From Macrotis lagotis (Eukaryota; Chordata; Mammalia; Peramelemorphia; Peramelidae): 64,000 nucleotides of DNA. Below, in pieces: positions 1 to 22,365 of the stretch (the stretch's first letter is position 1; each line of letters starts with the position of its first letter). The notes under the pieces are model-generated. The model saw nothing but the letters and a program-made list of their open reading frames with translations, was not told the origin of the DNA and made no database searches. A program made the position numbers and the translations under genes. The stretch covers positions 625,221,852 to 625,285,851 of the forward strand of contig NC_133666.1 of the NCBI RefSeq assembly GCF_037893015.1. Reading direction: 5' to 3'.

Positions 1-235
1 TTTGCTATTATTATCACTACTACTATTATCATTGTTGTCATTATCCTGCCTACCTCCTGATGGATATGGACTCAAAATGCAGACTAAAGAGGGATATGGC
101 CAATAGAGGAATCTGTTTTGCTTGAGTGTACATATTTTTACAAAAGTTTGTTTTTCTTTTTTCCCCCCCCAATGGGTAAGGGAAGATGAAAGTAAGAGAA
201 AAGAAAAGTTAACTAATGGAAAAAAATTTTTTAAA
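1..235 (+). mobile_element. L1 3' UTR-type fragment at window edge
   Basis: tggatatggactcaaaatgc, ggatatggccaatagaggaa and a T-rich then A-rich end match other tail copies in the window (53900-54220, 58860-59270). Cut by the window edge. Confidence 0.45.
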
Positions 236-964
236 GGATCAGAGCAAGATGACTACTGTTTTGCTAAAAAAAAAAACACTTTGATCTTCAGAGAATATTG
301 AAGGGACTTGAAAATGATATTAAACAGAAATTTGTCAAAAAAAAAGATGTAAATGTGAGGTCATCCAATCAATAAATACTTAATAAGTACCTATATTGAG
401 CCAGACACTATCCTGGGATACAAAAAGTCTTAGATATAATGCCTTCAAGAAGAAGCTTATAATCTCATGGCAGGGGGCAATATGCAAAAGAATCCACTCA
501 AAGCAAGCTATAAACAGGATATATACAAGGAATAATAGAGGGATAGCTCTGGAACTAAGAGGAGCTGAGGAAGGTTTCCTATAGAAGTTGGGATTTTAGT
601 TGGAACTTAAAGGAAGCCAAGGGAGATCCATGAAGCTGAAGAAAACTTTAGGTAGTGAATAAAGGATGCAAGCTTGATACAAAAGAACAATTAAGAAGTG
701 CTACCAAAAAAAAAAAGGCTACTGTGAAGCATAACTAAGATCTGCTTATTTCCTCATCAGCTCAGAAAATTGATGAGGGTGTTCTAAGAATAAACAGATG
801 CAGTATATAGACACCCAACATCTTTTCCTGGAACAGAGGAGCTTCCCAGACTTCCTTTCTTGTCTGGCACCTCAGCTATAACATCCTGTAGGGTAAAGAA
901 ACTAATTATAGAATGGCATAGGACAAAATTTCCATAAGCAAAGTCTTTTGGCATTAAAGTGAAA

Positions 965-1175
965 GCATGGTGTTGTGTGCATGTAGTGAGAAGTTTGAGG
1001 CTGGTGGATTGCTTGAGTTGGAGAGTTCTGAACTTTAGTAGAACTAAAGTCCATCAGTGGTCTGTCTGTCAAAGCTCCTTGGCCAGTTGGCCAAGACCCA
1101 TGGTTGTAGTATTTCCAGCCCAGGTGGGATAAGGAGACCTAGTCTCAAAAATAAAAAAAAAATTAAATTAAATTA
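965..1175 (+). pseudogene. 7SL RNA-derived retrocopy
   Basis: Reads gcatggtgttgtgtgcatgt, then gaggctggtggattgcttga, gttctgaactttagt, and ends ccagcccaggtggg with an A-rich tail. These match the 5' Alu domain and part of the body of SRP 7SL RNA (GAGGCTGGAGGATCGCTTGA, GTTCTGGGCTGTAGT). It is diverged and has internal deletions, so it is not a working SRP RNA gene. Confidence 0.75.
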
Positions 1176-2380
1176 AAATGAGACTATGAAGTGGTGCTGG
1201 CTATAATCTTATGAAGGGTAGAGTGTGAGGCAAGGTATCCTGTTGCAAGGATGTGGCGAAAGAGTGGCAAGAGAAGTTTGAGGAAAGGTTAAAAGGTTTT
1301 GAAGCAGGGCACAGGAAAGTTATGTAATCATTTGCCACGCCGGACTTAGCCCTTTGGGACAGGAAAGATTAGGATGGAACACCACCCAGTGTAATGAGTA
1401 CTGTTTTAGTCACTCCTTGGGGACCACCCTTGTGGCATAAACATTGGAGAATACCAATGGAACCAAGTGTAAAACCACTTCCCCAAACACTTTCCTTGTC
1501 CTACCCACCATGGAAATGCATTTAAGCAAGGATTGCCTGGGTGGAGGTCTCTTTCTTCTCTGGCTCCTCAGTAGGACAGCTACTTTTTTCCTCTCCTTAA
1601 GGTAGAACCATGTACTCTAGAACTAGGTTTTCTGCTCCCAAGTTTTTTGCTCTTTTCATTACCCCAAAGCTTCCTTTAAACTCTGAGAACATGAGCCTGA
1701 TAAATATTTGTAAAAGGGATGATGTTTGGTATTGATCATATACTCTGGCCCCTTGTTAAAAGATAAGCACAGCATAGCAACTTCTGATTAGTCCTTTTGA
1801 AACAGGAAATGTTAAGAGAAATATTCTTACATTAACACTGACTTGACCCCCCCACCCCCATCCCACTGTCCAAACTATGAGTTGAGGTCAATGAACTTTT
1901 AGTAAGGTACCTTTCCCCTACCTGGCTAGGACTCCTGGTAAATCCCTGCTGCTAAACATAAAAGCCCCTATCAACAAAAGAATATATCCCTGCCTTAGAC
2001 TGAAAGGATTTTCCAAGTCTTGGAGCTACCACTCCTCATCAGCATATCTCTAACTACCACATCTCTACCCTTTAAGCTACTGCCCCTCATCAATATATAT
2101 TTCCCCACCTATGTCCTCCTTAAAAGCTCAGCTCAGGCCTCAGTTGAGCTGCTTCTTTGCCTTTGGAGGACTGCCTGTTCTAGGCGAGTATAATCTTCCA
2201 CCCCTTTGCCCTTTTCTACTAAATCTTGTCTACTACTTATACTTAACTCCATTACTTCTGAAATTCACCATCTTGCTGCTTCTATAAAAAACTTAATCTG
2301 TGAATTTGTTGTAGTCGCCTATGAATTTTTATGTAGTAATTTGTGAACTTTAGTAGTAGCTTGTAATCTTTCTAAGCCTG

Positions 2381-2537
2381 GGGACAACTAGGTGGCTCAA
2401 TGGATAAAGCACTGGCCCTGGATTCAGGAGGACCTGAGTTCAAATCCAGCCTCAGACACTTAATAATTACCTAGCTCTGTGGCCTTGGGCAAGCCACTTA
2501 ACCCCATTTGCCTTGCAAAAGCCTAAAAAAACCCCCC
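2381..2537 (+). mobile_element. CORE-SINE (MAR1/WSINE1-type), full length
   Basis: Runs from the tRNA-like 5' end (caactaggtggctcaatgg) to the 3' end gccttgcaaaagcctaaaaa. It abuts the RTE-like LINE. Confidence 0.93.
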
Positions 2538-3253
2538 AAACTTCCTGAATGCATCCTCACAGCAAACATTGGCATCTAATAGACTATATGCTTATAAGGA
2601 GAAGAGTCAGACAAAATGTGAGAGTGATGAAGGTAATGTGTGGTACAGAATGCTGGACTGATCACAGATTCATCCTATCCAAGTTAAATATTCACCTTCA
2701 ACAAAAGTGACTGCCCCCAAGGCAAAATAATGACCAGTAGAATCAATGTCAAGAAATTAGAATGCTCCTCTGAGTGGGAACAATTTTTGCTAACTTGGAG
2801 GGAAAGTTGAGCCAACACAAACTTGGCAACAGTGGACCAGAAAAGGAGTGGACAGTTTTCACAGATATGTCACAGTATACAGCACTGCATTTACTCATCT
2901 AGGCCAAAACAATAAGACTGGTTTGATGCAAATGATAGGGAAACACAGAAGCTGCTAAATGAAAAACAAGAACTCCACAAGGGTTTACCAGCATGATATT
3001 TCATCTTTTTCTAAGAAGGCAGCATTTAATGCCATCAAAAATAAAGTACAAGTGAAACCTAGAGAGATGCAGGATTCTTGGCTCAGTAAGAAGGCAGATG
3101 AAATAATCTAAAGTACTTTTATGATGATTTGAAGACTATTTATGGGCCAAAGATATAAAGTACATTTCAACTACTGAGTGCTGTTGGAGCCACATTGATT
3201 AGTATAGGGACATGATTCTAGAGAGATGGGCTTAACACTTCCATAGTGTTCTT

Positions 3254-3405
3254 TTTTTTTTTTTGGCAAGGCAATGAGGTTAAGTGACTTGCCTAAAGTC
3301 ACACTGCTAGGCAATTATTAAGTGTCTGAGGCTGGATTTGAACTCAAGTCCTCCTGATTCCAGGGCCAGTGCTCTATCTACTTTGTCACTGAGCACCTCC
3401 ACTTT
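3254..3405 (-). mobile_element. CORE-SINE inserted in RTE-like LINE
   Basis: Minus-strand copy with a T-run at its left edge; the target repeat catagtgttctt is at 3242 and 3406. Confidence 0.93.
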
Positions 3406-4611
3406 CATAGTGTTCTTAACAGACCATTATTAATCAATTTGGAAGCCACTGACCATTTACTTCAGGTTGCAGTCAACCCATACCTAGCTAAAATTCCAAC
3501 TGAAGAAAAGGTGTTGAATGCCATTAGGCTCCTTTCATTTGGCAAAACACATGATGCTGATTTTATTCTAGCTGAGATTTATAAATTGGGGGAGGTAGTT
3601 GAATGAAATTTTACAGGTTATATGGTAAAAGTTCAAGGATGTCTTCATTGTCCATCTCTATAACAACCACAGAGGTATTTCTGTCTTAGTCATTGCTGGT
3701 AAGATTCTTGCCAGAATCTTTCTTAATAGGCTGATCCTTCACCTCTATATGGTCACCTCCCTGAGAGCCAGTGTGGCTTCAGAAAGGATCAATATGGTGT
3801 TTGCTGCCCAACAACTACAGAAAAAAAAAATACCAGGAGTAGAACAGAGATTTATAAATCTGATCAACAGTCATGAAGGTTTATGGGAAATTATAGCAAA
3901 TTTGGTTGCCCTGAGTACAGGTTCATCAGTCTTGTTACTTCCATAATGGCATGCTTGCCTGGGTTCTGGATAGTGAACAATGTTCTCATGATTCTCTGGT
4001 CATCAAAGGAGTGAAACAAGGAGGTGTCCTTGCTCTCATACTTGTCAGCATGATGTTTTCAGCCATGTCATCAAACACTGCCACTGAGGATAAATATGGC
4101 CTCAAGGTCAGCTACCACACTGATGGCAAATTCTTCAACTTGAAAAGTCTACAAACAAGACCAAAGTGGAGGGAATGTTGGTGCATAATCTTTTTTGTAG
4201 ATGATTGTGCCCTCAATGCAGCTGCTGAAGGTGAGATGCAACAAAGTACGAATTGATTCTCTGCTACTTGTGCTAATTTTGGTCTAACAACACCAAGAAA
4301 ACACAGGTGCTCCATCAGCCAGCACCACACCATCCATATGTGGATCCATCAATTACAGCAAATGGAGAAGTTTTTGAGTATTGTGGACAAGTTCCCTTAC
4401 TTTGGCAGTGTTCTTTCCAGAGAGGTACACATTGACAATGAATTTAACATTCACATTGCCAGAGCTACCTCAGAGTTTTTAGGAGACTCCAAAAGAAAAT
4501 GTGGGAGATAAGAAGTATTAGATTGACTAGCAAACTGAAGATCTTACAGAGCCATTGTGCTGACCTCATGGCTATATGCCTGTGAAACTTGGACAGTCTA
4601 CCAGCATCGTT

Positions 4612-4757
4612 AGGAAGGTACAGTGGATAAAGCACCAGTCCTGGAGTCAGGAGGACCTAAGTTCAAACCCAGCCTCAGAAACTTAATAATTACTTAGCTT
4701 TGTGACCTTGGGCAAGTCACTTAACTCCATTGCCTTGCAAAAAAACAAAAAAAAATT
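4612..4757 (+). mobile_element. CORE-SINE inserted in RTE-like LINE
   Basis: Plus-strand copy with a slightly worn 5' end and A-rich tail. Confidence 0.92.
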
Positions 4758-5868
4758 GTCTTGGGAAGATTCTGAAGATCACCTGGCAGGAGAAGATACC
4801 AGTCACTGAAGTCCTTTCTTGAGCTAAACTGCCCACCATTCCAACATTACCACAGAGAGGGCAACTGCAATGGGCTAGACACGTTGTTTAGATTGCCAGA
4901 AGAATGCTTGCCAAAATAAACTTTTATGGCGAACTCATACAGAGCAAGTATTCATAGCAGGGTCAGAAGAAGCGATACTGGGACTTCCTGAAGTCTCTCT
5001 TCAGAACTTTGGAATTGATAGTACAGCATGGGAGAGGCTGGCACAGTTCTTCCCAGCATAGCTTGCCCTCATCAGAGAAGGTGCTGAACTCTATGAACAA
5101 GGCAGAATTGAAGCAGCTTAAAGGAAACTCGATATAAGCAAGTTGAGAGAACTCATCCAAGGTGTTCACATGAACTATTTGTGACCTGTGGTAGAGCATT
5201 CCAAGCTTGCATAGGCCTGATAATGATGTTGTTTTGGTCCTCTTCAAAAACAAAGAACCAGAACCAGCCAATCATGGCTAAGATCACTTGTGCAATCATA
5301 GGAAGCTAACTAGAAGCCTTAGACCCCCTTGTTTTTTCTTGTCTTAGTGGCCAAGCTCCCTGTGGTAGAAGTAATTCAAATACATGGAAATTCCCAATTT
5401 ACTTTTGTACCTCCAGTCCAAGCAAGTGACCATCTTATGATCACCTAGTAAGGAGATATATATATATATATAAAACCTGTGCTATCTCCTCCTGCCTAAC
5501 CCAGGAAGTATCCTAACCATCTTATACCTACCTTAAAATCCTTGAGTCAATGGAGATATGTCCCATGTTTCACCCAATCTATGAGCCCCCTACTAATAAT
5601 TTTGGCTCTCCAGAGCAAGGTCTATCAATCAGTGAGATTCTGTATTTCACTATACCTATTTTTGCATATTTGAGTAACAAAATCTATAAAATTAAGGTCC
5701 TGGAAGAAGGGGGCATCTCAGATCCTGAGGAAGATCTGAGGTCTACTTCATTAGAGGGGACCACGAATCCTTTAATAACTGCCTTTGGCTTAGAACTCTA
5801 CCTCAGTCTTTTTTATCGTAGGCAGGACAATTTTAATCCCCACTTTAGGCCCTGGCTCTCACATTCTT

Positions 5869-6018
5869 TTTTTTTTGTTTTTTTTGCGAGGCAATGGGAT
5901 TAAGTGACTTGCCCAAGGTCACACAGCTAGGTAATTATTAAGTGACTGAGGTTACATTTGAACTCAGATCCTCCTAACTCCAGGGCCCATGCTCCATCCA
6001 CTGCTCCACCAATGTCTG
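5869..6018 (-). mobile_element. CORE-SINE
   Basis: Minus-strand copy flanked by ggctctcacattctt at 5854 and 6019. Confidence 0.93.
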
Positions 6019-7164
6019 GGCTCTCACATTCTTAAGTTTTTTTTATTGAATTGGGTTGGATTCCCTGCCCATTCCACCCCTGAATTCATTAAAAATTTAT
6101 TTAATTAAAAAAATCCCTCACTTTCCCACTCTTTACTGTTCATAGAAGAGTAAATCATAGCCTCCTTGGGTTCACTCCCTCAATTTGAACTAGCAGTGGT
6201 GAACTGGGTACCCAGAGGGGCAACTGCTATGGTACTACATGATGTGTGGATAGCTATGCTCCAAACATTGGAGCTCATAAACTACCACTGATGGATTCCC
6301 CTTAAGAAATCAGTCAGTAAACTAAAGTGGCTTTTAGATAAGGCTTTTACTCAAATGGCATAGCAAGAACAGTAGTTACAAAGCATTTCCCAAAATATCT
6401 GGGATACACTTTCCCACAAACACATAGGTTCTGTTAGGGACAAGCAGACATGAACTTAAAGTACAGTGTAGTGAGGCACACATGCAAGGCACACATGTAG
6501 CCAAGGCAATTCACAATTCTGGAATGCCAGGGATTTCATGTCCTTTCTTTTTCCAGAGTCCTCAATCAGTTCACTGCAAGGAAGCATTTGTAATAGAAAT
6601 GAACACATCACCCCACTGCTAGATTGATTGATTCCTCTTAGGGTAAGGTATCTCCATTGGATGGGATGTTTAATTTAGGCTTGTCACTCCTAGAGGAAGA
6701 TATCTTGCCAGATAGCTGCTTGGGTTATCACGTAGTTTTCTTCTAGTGTTGGGCCAGCCCTTCACTGGGCTTGTGGACTGGCTGAATGCATAAGTTTCTT
6801 GGCCACTGGGCAGCTGTTGCCAATCTGGTCTGAGTAGGCAGTTTGTTTAATATGTTCCTCACAGGGTTAAAATCTTGCCAGACAGGTCTAAAGGATGTTC
6901 TCATTTAAAGCTCAAATCAAATGTGGATACCCTCAGTGAGGAACCTCATCCTAATTTATGATAATCAACCAATCAACTTTCCCCATTGGAGTCTTATACA
7001 ATCCAGTGGTTGGGGACAAAGGCATTAAATAGACTGTATTGATGCAAATCCCAGGCTTTTCTCAGCTATAGAATATTTTATATTTCAATGTCCCTGTCTT
7101 TCCCCTCTTCCAAACTTCAGCTTTGCTGAAGTCCAATCTGGTAGACTCCTTACAACATGATCAG

Positions 7165-7335
7165 ATTTGAACTGCAAGTTCTTCAAGTTCATCTAGCCAA
7201 TCATTTCATAGATGAGAAATCTGAGGTTCAAAGGGGCTTATCTTGGAGCTTTACCCAAGGTAACACACATAGGAGGCAGCAGAACTGGGAATTTAAATAC
7301 ACTTCCCTAAAGCCCAAATCCAACTTTTCACCACA
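7165..7335 (-). mobile_element. Old MIR-like relic
   Basis: tttcatagatgagaaatctg and acccaaggtaacacacatag read as a reversed MIR core. The 60-codon frame over it is not a gene. Confidence 0.5.
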
Positions 7336-9366
7336 TTAAGACTGAAGGTCCTAAACTGAGGGAAGGACTAGATGACTCAAGGATGGTGGATAGAGTATGA
7401 ACCAAAATCTTTTTGACCCAATGCAACCATAATCCCTCCAATGTTGCTCAGGTTGATGTTCATGATGTCCTTATTGAAAATGTTGCACTGAGTCACATTC
7501 AGTGTCCAGCCAGAGCCATTTCAGTTACAGCTGTCCTTCCTTTCCCTGGCAGCATTTATTGTCCCAACTGCACTCCCTCCCAGTTACTGTGGGAGAGATT
7601 GATAGGCTCCTGAGGGAAGTCTATGAGTATCAATATACATGCATGTCTGTATCTCTATATAAATATCAGAGGCAGGGATCATCAAAAACTGGAACAAGTC
7701 ACTATACTTTGGCCTGGGTGGACGTTTAATTGTAAATAGAGGCAGCTGCCTCCTCAGTCTCATCCACTTGTATGGTGCCCAGAAGCTTCTTTCTTTTTAT
7801 TAATTAAATCTTTGGCTGTAATTTTGTTGACCTCAACACTCATGCATTATGTGATGAGGCAACCTATATAACATCTGCAGACCAATCATCCTTAGAGGAT
7901 CCTGTTGCAAGGGACCTACCTGCTCTTCCTCTCTCTTTACCACAAACACTCCCAGAGTGCCTCTTTGTGTAAAGCCCTGGTTAACACTTTATGTGGGCAA
8001 GACAAAATAAAGTCCCTGCCTTCAAGGTTTACACAAGGGAGATCCCTCTCAATCTATTCTTTCACAAAGAGACATTCTTTTCTGAGTGAGCTGTGAGTTG
8101 GGGGGGGGGCCCAAAATCCAAACCTGACCCTAGGTTGGTGTCAGAAGACTCTGGGAGAAGCTGATTTATATATAGAAAGTTGGCCTGCAGGACTTGAGTG
8201 GGAAATGGAAAGGAGATGGCAGTGTTTCTTGGAGAAAAGAAGTGATTCAGTGATGATTAACTACACCCCCATTTACACAGATAGCCTAGATTTACTGTAG
8301 AACCCAGGTGACCCAGTGTGAGGAAAGGGGGACAGGGAGACTAAGGGGTGAAAAAGAAAAGAAAAAGAGAACAAAACAAGTATTGCTACAGTAAAAGTGA
8401 AGATGGAGTTCAAGACTTAAGTCCATTCTGCTTCATCTAGCCCAAGTGATTGACCCTGGGGGATGTGTGTATGTGGGAGGGGGGAGGGGAGTTTGCAAAC
8501 AAAAACATTTACCTGTAACTTGCTACTACTCATCCTTAAGAACTGGGTTCTTAGACTTTTTCCTGGGTCAACTGAGCCTAGCTCAATAAGGACCCTTAAC
8601 ACTTCTATCTACATAGATGAATTTAGTTCATGTTGGCAGAAGAAAGACGGGCATACTTGTGGATAAAGCAGGGTACTGAGAGTACATGGTTGGTGGGGAG
8701 GGACTTGCACTGGGGATGAAGACAGAATAGAGATGAGAGAGGATTTAAAAGAGCTATACCCTCAAGATTCTCCATTATGCTCAAGTTCTTATTCTCAGTC
8801 TTCCCTATCTCAAAATGGAACCTGGCAAAGAAGGGGAAAGGAAAGAAGGAGAGAGGGGGTTAGGATAAAGGCAGAGGAAGAGGGTTAAGGCCTCTTGGAG
8901 AGAAGGCAACATTATCAAGTTTTCCCCTCATTGGTCCTGAGGCGATGGAGGAGGAGGCAGAGATGTGTTTGTAGGAGAAGGGGGAAGTGGGGGAAGGCAC
9001 AAGACAATTGGCCTAGGGAGAGAACACAGCTAGCTGACCCCTCATTCCCAGCTATGAAGGGGGTGCTGAAAGAGGTCACAGTGCTAGGTCCCCCCCATTA
9101 GCTAAAGTGTCTCTTATTTTCAGAGTTTTAAACTTGTATGTGATAGAGGAGTAGCTAGGTAGCCCCAGCCATATAACCCCTGGGTACCCTCTGGCATTAG
9201 GAAAAAAAGAATTGAGGATGGCATCATCAGGTCCTTCCCCATGGGTCCCAAAGGGGTTAAATATGGATGATGGAGAAAGGGGACAATTCCATCTCTGAGG
9301 GACCTAACAATAAGGCCCCAGTTAGATTTCCCAGGTTGACCACGGTTTGCGCTAGGTCTCTCTCCT

Positions 9367-19085
<9,719 letters not shown>

Positions 19086-19289
19086 CTTGATTTTCTGCCA
19101 ACTGAAGGGGTGTGTTAGGCCCCAGATTCCAAAGCTCTTTCTACCCAGGTTGTCCTATCCCAGGTGTTAGGAGAAAAGGGAGATAACAAATGGGAAGTCA
19201 TTGCATGGAATCAAAAAAAAGATCACTTGATTGGGGGGGGGTCAAAAGATCTTATTCTGAGTCTTAGCTCTGACACTTTTTTTGCAAGG

Positions 19290-19465
19290 CCAACTCTGAC
19301 ACTTTTAATATATGACATTGAACAAGTCATTTCACTTAAGTCTTATCTTACTAAATATATGATATAAAATAAATCATTTCATGTAAGTTTGATCCCATTT
19401 CTGTAAAATGAAGAGGTTAGACTAGAAATTTAAGAGGTCTTTCTGCTCTATGATTCTAATAATGG
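19290..19465 (+). mobile_element. MIR-like CORE-SINE relic in TYK2 5' intron
   Basis: acattgaacaagtcatttca, catttctgtaaaatgaagag and tttctgctctatgattctaa follow the MIR layout. Confidence 0.55.
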
Positions 19466-19489
19466 ATTGTAGCCATTACTTTCAGAAGT

Positions 19490-19955
19490 GGCCAGAGTAG
19501 GAAAGATTTGCATGAACTAATGCTGAGTGAAGTGAGCAGAATCAGAACATTGTATACATTTAAAGCAACATTGGGTGAAGATCAGCTATGATGGACTTGT
19601 TCATTTCAGCAATACAATAATCAAAGACAATTCTAAAAGATTTGTGATGGAAAATACCATCTATATCCAGAGAAGGAACTATGGAGTTTAAATGTGGACC
19701 AAAGCTTATGATCTTCAATTTTTAAAAGTTGTCTTAGGTATTATTTTTCCCATTTTGATTTGATTCTTTCACAACATGATTAATATGAATTTCTGTTTTA
19801 CATGCTTAACCTGTATTAGATTGCTTTTGGTCAGGAAGTGGGGAAAGGGAAGGAAGAGAGGGAGAAAAATGTGAAACTCAAAACTTTGTGAAAAAAATGA
19901 CTGCTGAAAACTATCATTGCATATAGTTGGAAAAATAAATTAATTTAAAAAAAGA
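19490..19955 (+). mobile_element. L1 3' UTR fragment in the TYK2 5' intron
   Basis: Same tail family: gcatgaactaatgctgagtg, catctatatccagagaagga, and an A-rich end. It is antisense to TYK2. Confidence 0.7.
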
Positions 19956-21329
19956 TATAACCATTGGTGGAAAAATCTCACTTCAAGTTAGCTGTACTTC
20001 TCTCCAAGCTAAGCCATCCTTAGTAAGCCTCCCTCCCATTAATGTGTGCTGGATTCAGCCCCTCTCTTCCCAAATTAAACTTTCCAGAAACAGCTTCACT
20101 CCTATCCTAAAACAGTAGAAGGTAGCATCTTCAGATAGCATAGGGCATAATACCCAAGTGCCAAGAACTGAGGATGAATGGAGTTCACTATACTTGGCTT
20201 TCTCAGAATGAATACAGTCCACACAAAAGCAGACAGACATCTCAATCTACTTTATCATCCAAATCACCTTGCAACACTGAGGTATTCAGGTAGACTCACA
20301 CCCTGTTGTTCTGCAAAAGAGTCTATTTCTAAACCCTAACCCCTTAGTGACTCTATTTTATCACAAAGGTTCAGGCACCTGGGAGATGATGGAAGCAAAT
20401 AATGCTGGGGCTTAGGATACTAAAAGGGAACATCCCCACTCAACAGTACACAATCTAACCAGTTGGGGGGGGGGGGGGTCTTGACATCAAAGAGTTGTTT
20501 GGCTGAGAAAGGCTCAAGTTGTCCCAAGCAGAAAGGCCTCTTCTTGAGTATGAACACTGGACATGAGGTCACCCTGCTAGTTCTGTTTAATGTTCATCAA
20601 TCTTAAGCCCAGTCCCTTAAGATAACAACCAGAGGAAGGAAATAGGGGAGAGAATCAAGGAGCAGTCAGTGTCAGATTGTAAACATCTCCAGCTCAATTC
20701 AAGAGAGAAACATTTCTCTTAAAATCCAGTTCAGGAGATGTTCCTGTTCTCTAAGGAAATTCATTCCCATAGGGCGCATTCTAGCAGATAGGTACTCTGT
20801 GTTTATTAAGAATCTATTTCCCTCACTCCCAGAGCTTATCCCAGACCCTCAGGTCTCCATAAAAGAGGTTTCTTTTGCCAGGGGGGTCCCCCTGAGACCA
20901 GTAGTTAGGAGCATGTGAACTCCACCCTACTTTTAGCTCTCACATCAACATTCTCTAAGATTACTGAAAAACTGATCATTAGTCATGGCTCATCCTCCTG
21001 TTTCTTCTTAATCTTTTTCACTCTAAAACACCCAATTTAGTCATTTGGAAATCAAGTATAACTGAACTGGTAAAAGTGTTTCTGAAACACAGAATAATTC
21101 TACTGGAGAGTTAGGGTCATCCTTGAAGGTAGGGAAGAACCTCCACAGATCCACCACTATCTACCCAAAGATCAGAGCTATGCAGAGACAAGCGGGAGGG
21201 AGACAAACCGCTAAAAGTCCTTAATGAAGGTTTGTCGGATTGGACCGGAGGCAGCAGGAGAGAATTCACATGGGGCACTGGCCCAGCTTTGAGAGGAGCC
21301 CAAGCCAGAGCTGGGAGCCGGCCGCGGCC

Positions 21330-22250
21330 TGGCATGACTGGGGGCGAGGGAAACTACAGACCCTGGCACCGATGCTTCCCCATCCTTGCCCCCCGTCCTC
21401 GCCCACAGCCCTCGTCTGGGCACTCCAGCCCCCCCCCCACGGTCTGCTGTCACCCCAGGCAATGCCCTCCCCGGCCAGAACTGGCGAAATCTCGGAGCCC
21501 ACTCCACGCACGACCCCACTGGTGATCTGCCCGCCTTCTCACTCACCGCTCCTCCTCCTCCTCGGCCGCTGCCCCCATCCAGGGCACTGCCCCCCGGGGC
21601 CGCCGGCTCACCAATCCCCGGGGGCCCTTCCTCCCGCCCTCCTCCGGGCCCGCGCTGCTCCCCGGCCGTGGGCCTGTGTCCGGCCTCACCTGTCAGTGCC
21701 CGGCTCGGTGTGGCTCCTGCTCGACGGGGCCGGTCCTCTTCCTCCTCCTCTTCCTCCTCCTCCTCCTCCTCCGCCGCCGCCGCCGCCGGAGCCTCTGACT
21801 GACAGGGCCTCCGCGCTGGGCAGCCGAGAGCCCGCACCTCATTGGTCTCCTGCAACAAGCTCACCCATTGGTGACCGCTGCAACGCTTTCTCATTGGGAC
21901 AGCGGCCTTTGGTCTCGCCTGCTCATCGGGTGCTCGGCGCTGATTGGCTGCTTCCTCCACTCCCAGGGAGGAGATGACGGCGGTTGGTCAGCGGAAAGAA
22001 GGCGGAAAAGGCGGATGGGGCTGGGGGCGGGTCCAAGGGGAGAGTGGGCGGGGCCGGCGGCCAGGAATCCGAAAGATGTCTCTTGTCACGCCCTGACACC
22101 GAGCTCTCCGGGTCCCATTTCCCGTGGGATCCGGGCCGGCCTCGTAGGGGAGGCTCGAGGTGCCGGGGCTTGCGGGGAAAGTGGCGAAGCAGAGCCCTGG
22201 AGTCGAATTCTGCCTCCACCACGGCCCCCCCAGCCTGGATCTGAAAAATG
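21330..22250 (-). promoter_or_regulatory. TYK2: TYK2 CpG-island promoter and first non-coding exon region
   Basis: A GC- and CpG-rich block sits 2.3 kb upstream of the first coding exon. Four ATTGG motifs (CCAAT on the gene strand) lie at 21841, 21867, 21893 and 21943, suitable for NF-Y, and no TATA box is seen. A strong donor on the gene strand (ACAG|GTGAGG, exon edge 21690) downstream of these boxes is the best end for a non-coding first exon; other donors exist near 21546 (GTGAGT) and 21612 (GTGAGC). The island edges and exon choice are inferred. Confidence 0.75.
21736..21790 (-). repeat. Compound triplet repeat in the probable TYK2 5' UTR
   Basis: On the gene strand this is a (GGC)n run followed by a (GGA)n-type run, between the CCAAT boxes and the candidate first-exon donor. 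It accounts for the long low-complexity open frames (Glu, Pro or Ala runs) here. Confidence 0.85.
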
Positions 22251-22287
22251 AGGAGGGGCCAGGCCTGGCCTGGAGTCCCGCTCGTCT

Positions 22288-22362
22288 GTCTGAGGCCTCA
22301 GACACTGGCTGTGTGGCCATGGGCAAGTCGCTTAACCCCGTGGCCTTGAAAAAAAAAATAAA
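22288..22362 (+). mobile_element. CORE-SINE, 5'-truncated, at CpG-island edge
   Basis: Starts at the cctcagacact box and ends with an A-run. Confidence 0.8.
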
Positions 22363-22365
22363 TAA

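Larger units (their letters stand above)
2541..5280 (+). mobile_element. LINE relic, RTE-like reverse transcriptase, 5'-truncated
   Basis: Frames carry RT signatures in order: SVASERINMVFAAQQLQ (FRKGRG..DM-type block), SHEGLWEI, GVKQGGVLALILVSMMFSAM, the catalytic-box remnant FFVDDCALNAA (F-x-DD), HQPAPHHPY, and the 3' end near LRRxLG. Frames are broken several times. Two SINEs are inserted (about 3254-3405 minus, 4612-4757 plus). The family is APE-type; RTE-like is my best guess. A second copy lies at about 40195-43150 on the opposite strand. Confidence 0.8.
5280..9366. other. Region downstream of TYK2 with no recognised gene
   Basis: Apart from a SINE (5869-6018) and an old MIR-like relic (7165-7335), I see only diverged sequence and short chance frames. 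No ICAM or RAVER1 exon could be read on either strand, although those genes neighbour TYK2 in human. Confidence 0.5.

Noticed and set aside
1800-2330. Segment with promoter-like and possible LTR-like composition (ttaaaagctcagctcaggcc)
   Set aside because: No paired copy, clear ends or primer-binding site was seen, so no LTR was called.
2381-2470. tRNA genes at SINE heads
   Set aside because: The heads are tRNA-derived but part of dispersed SINEs with A-tails and target repeats; no intact tRNA fold was supported.
3749-4256. RT-like frames as a host gene
   Set aside because: They are pieces of a broken RTE-like LINE with a related copy elsewhere in the window.
5550-5903. 117-codon frame downstream of TYK2
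   Set aside because: No recognisable domain; its C-terminus runs into a SINE. I could not tie it to any family.
21211-21977. Long overlapping open frames of about 245-249 codons on both strands at the TYK2 CpG island
   Set aside because: Both are GC-driven: runs of Glu, Pro, Ala and Ser from the triplet repeat, no domain, and they overlap the promoter CCAAT boxes.
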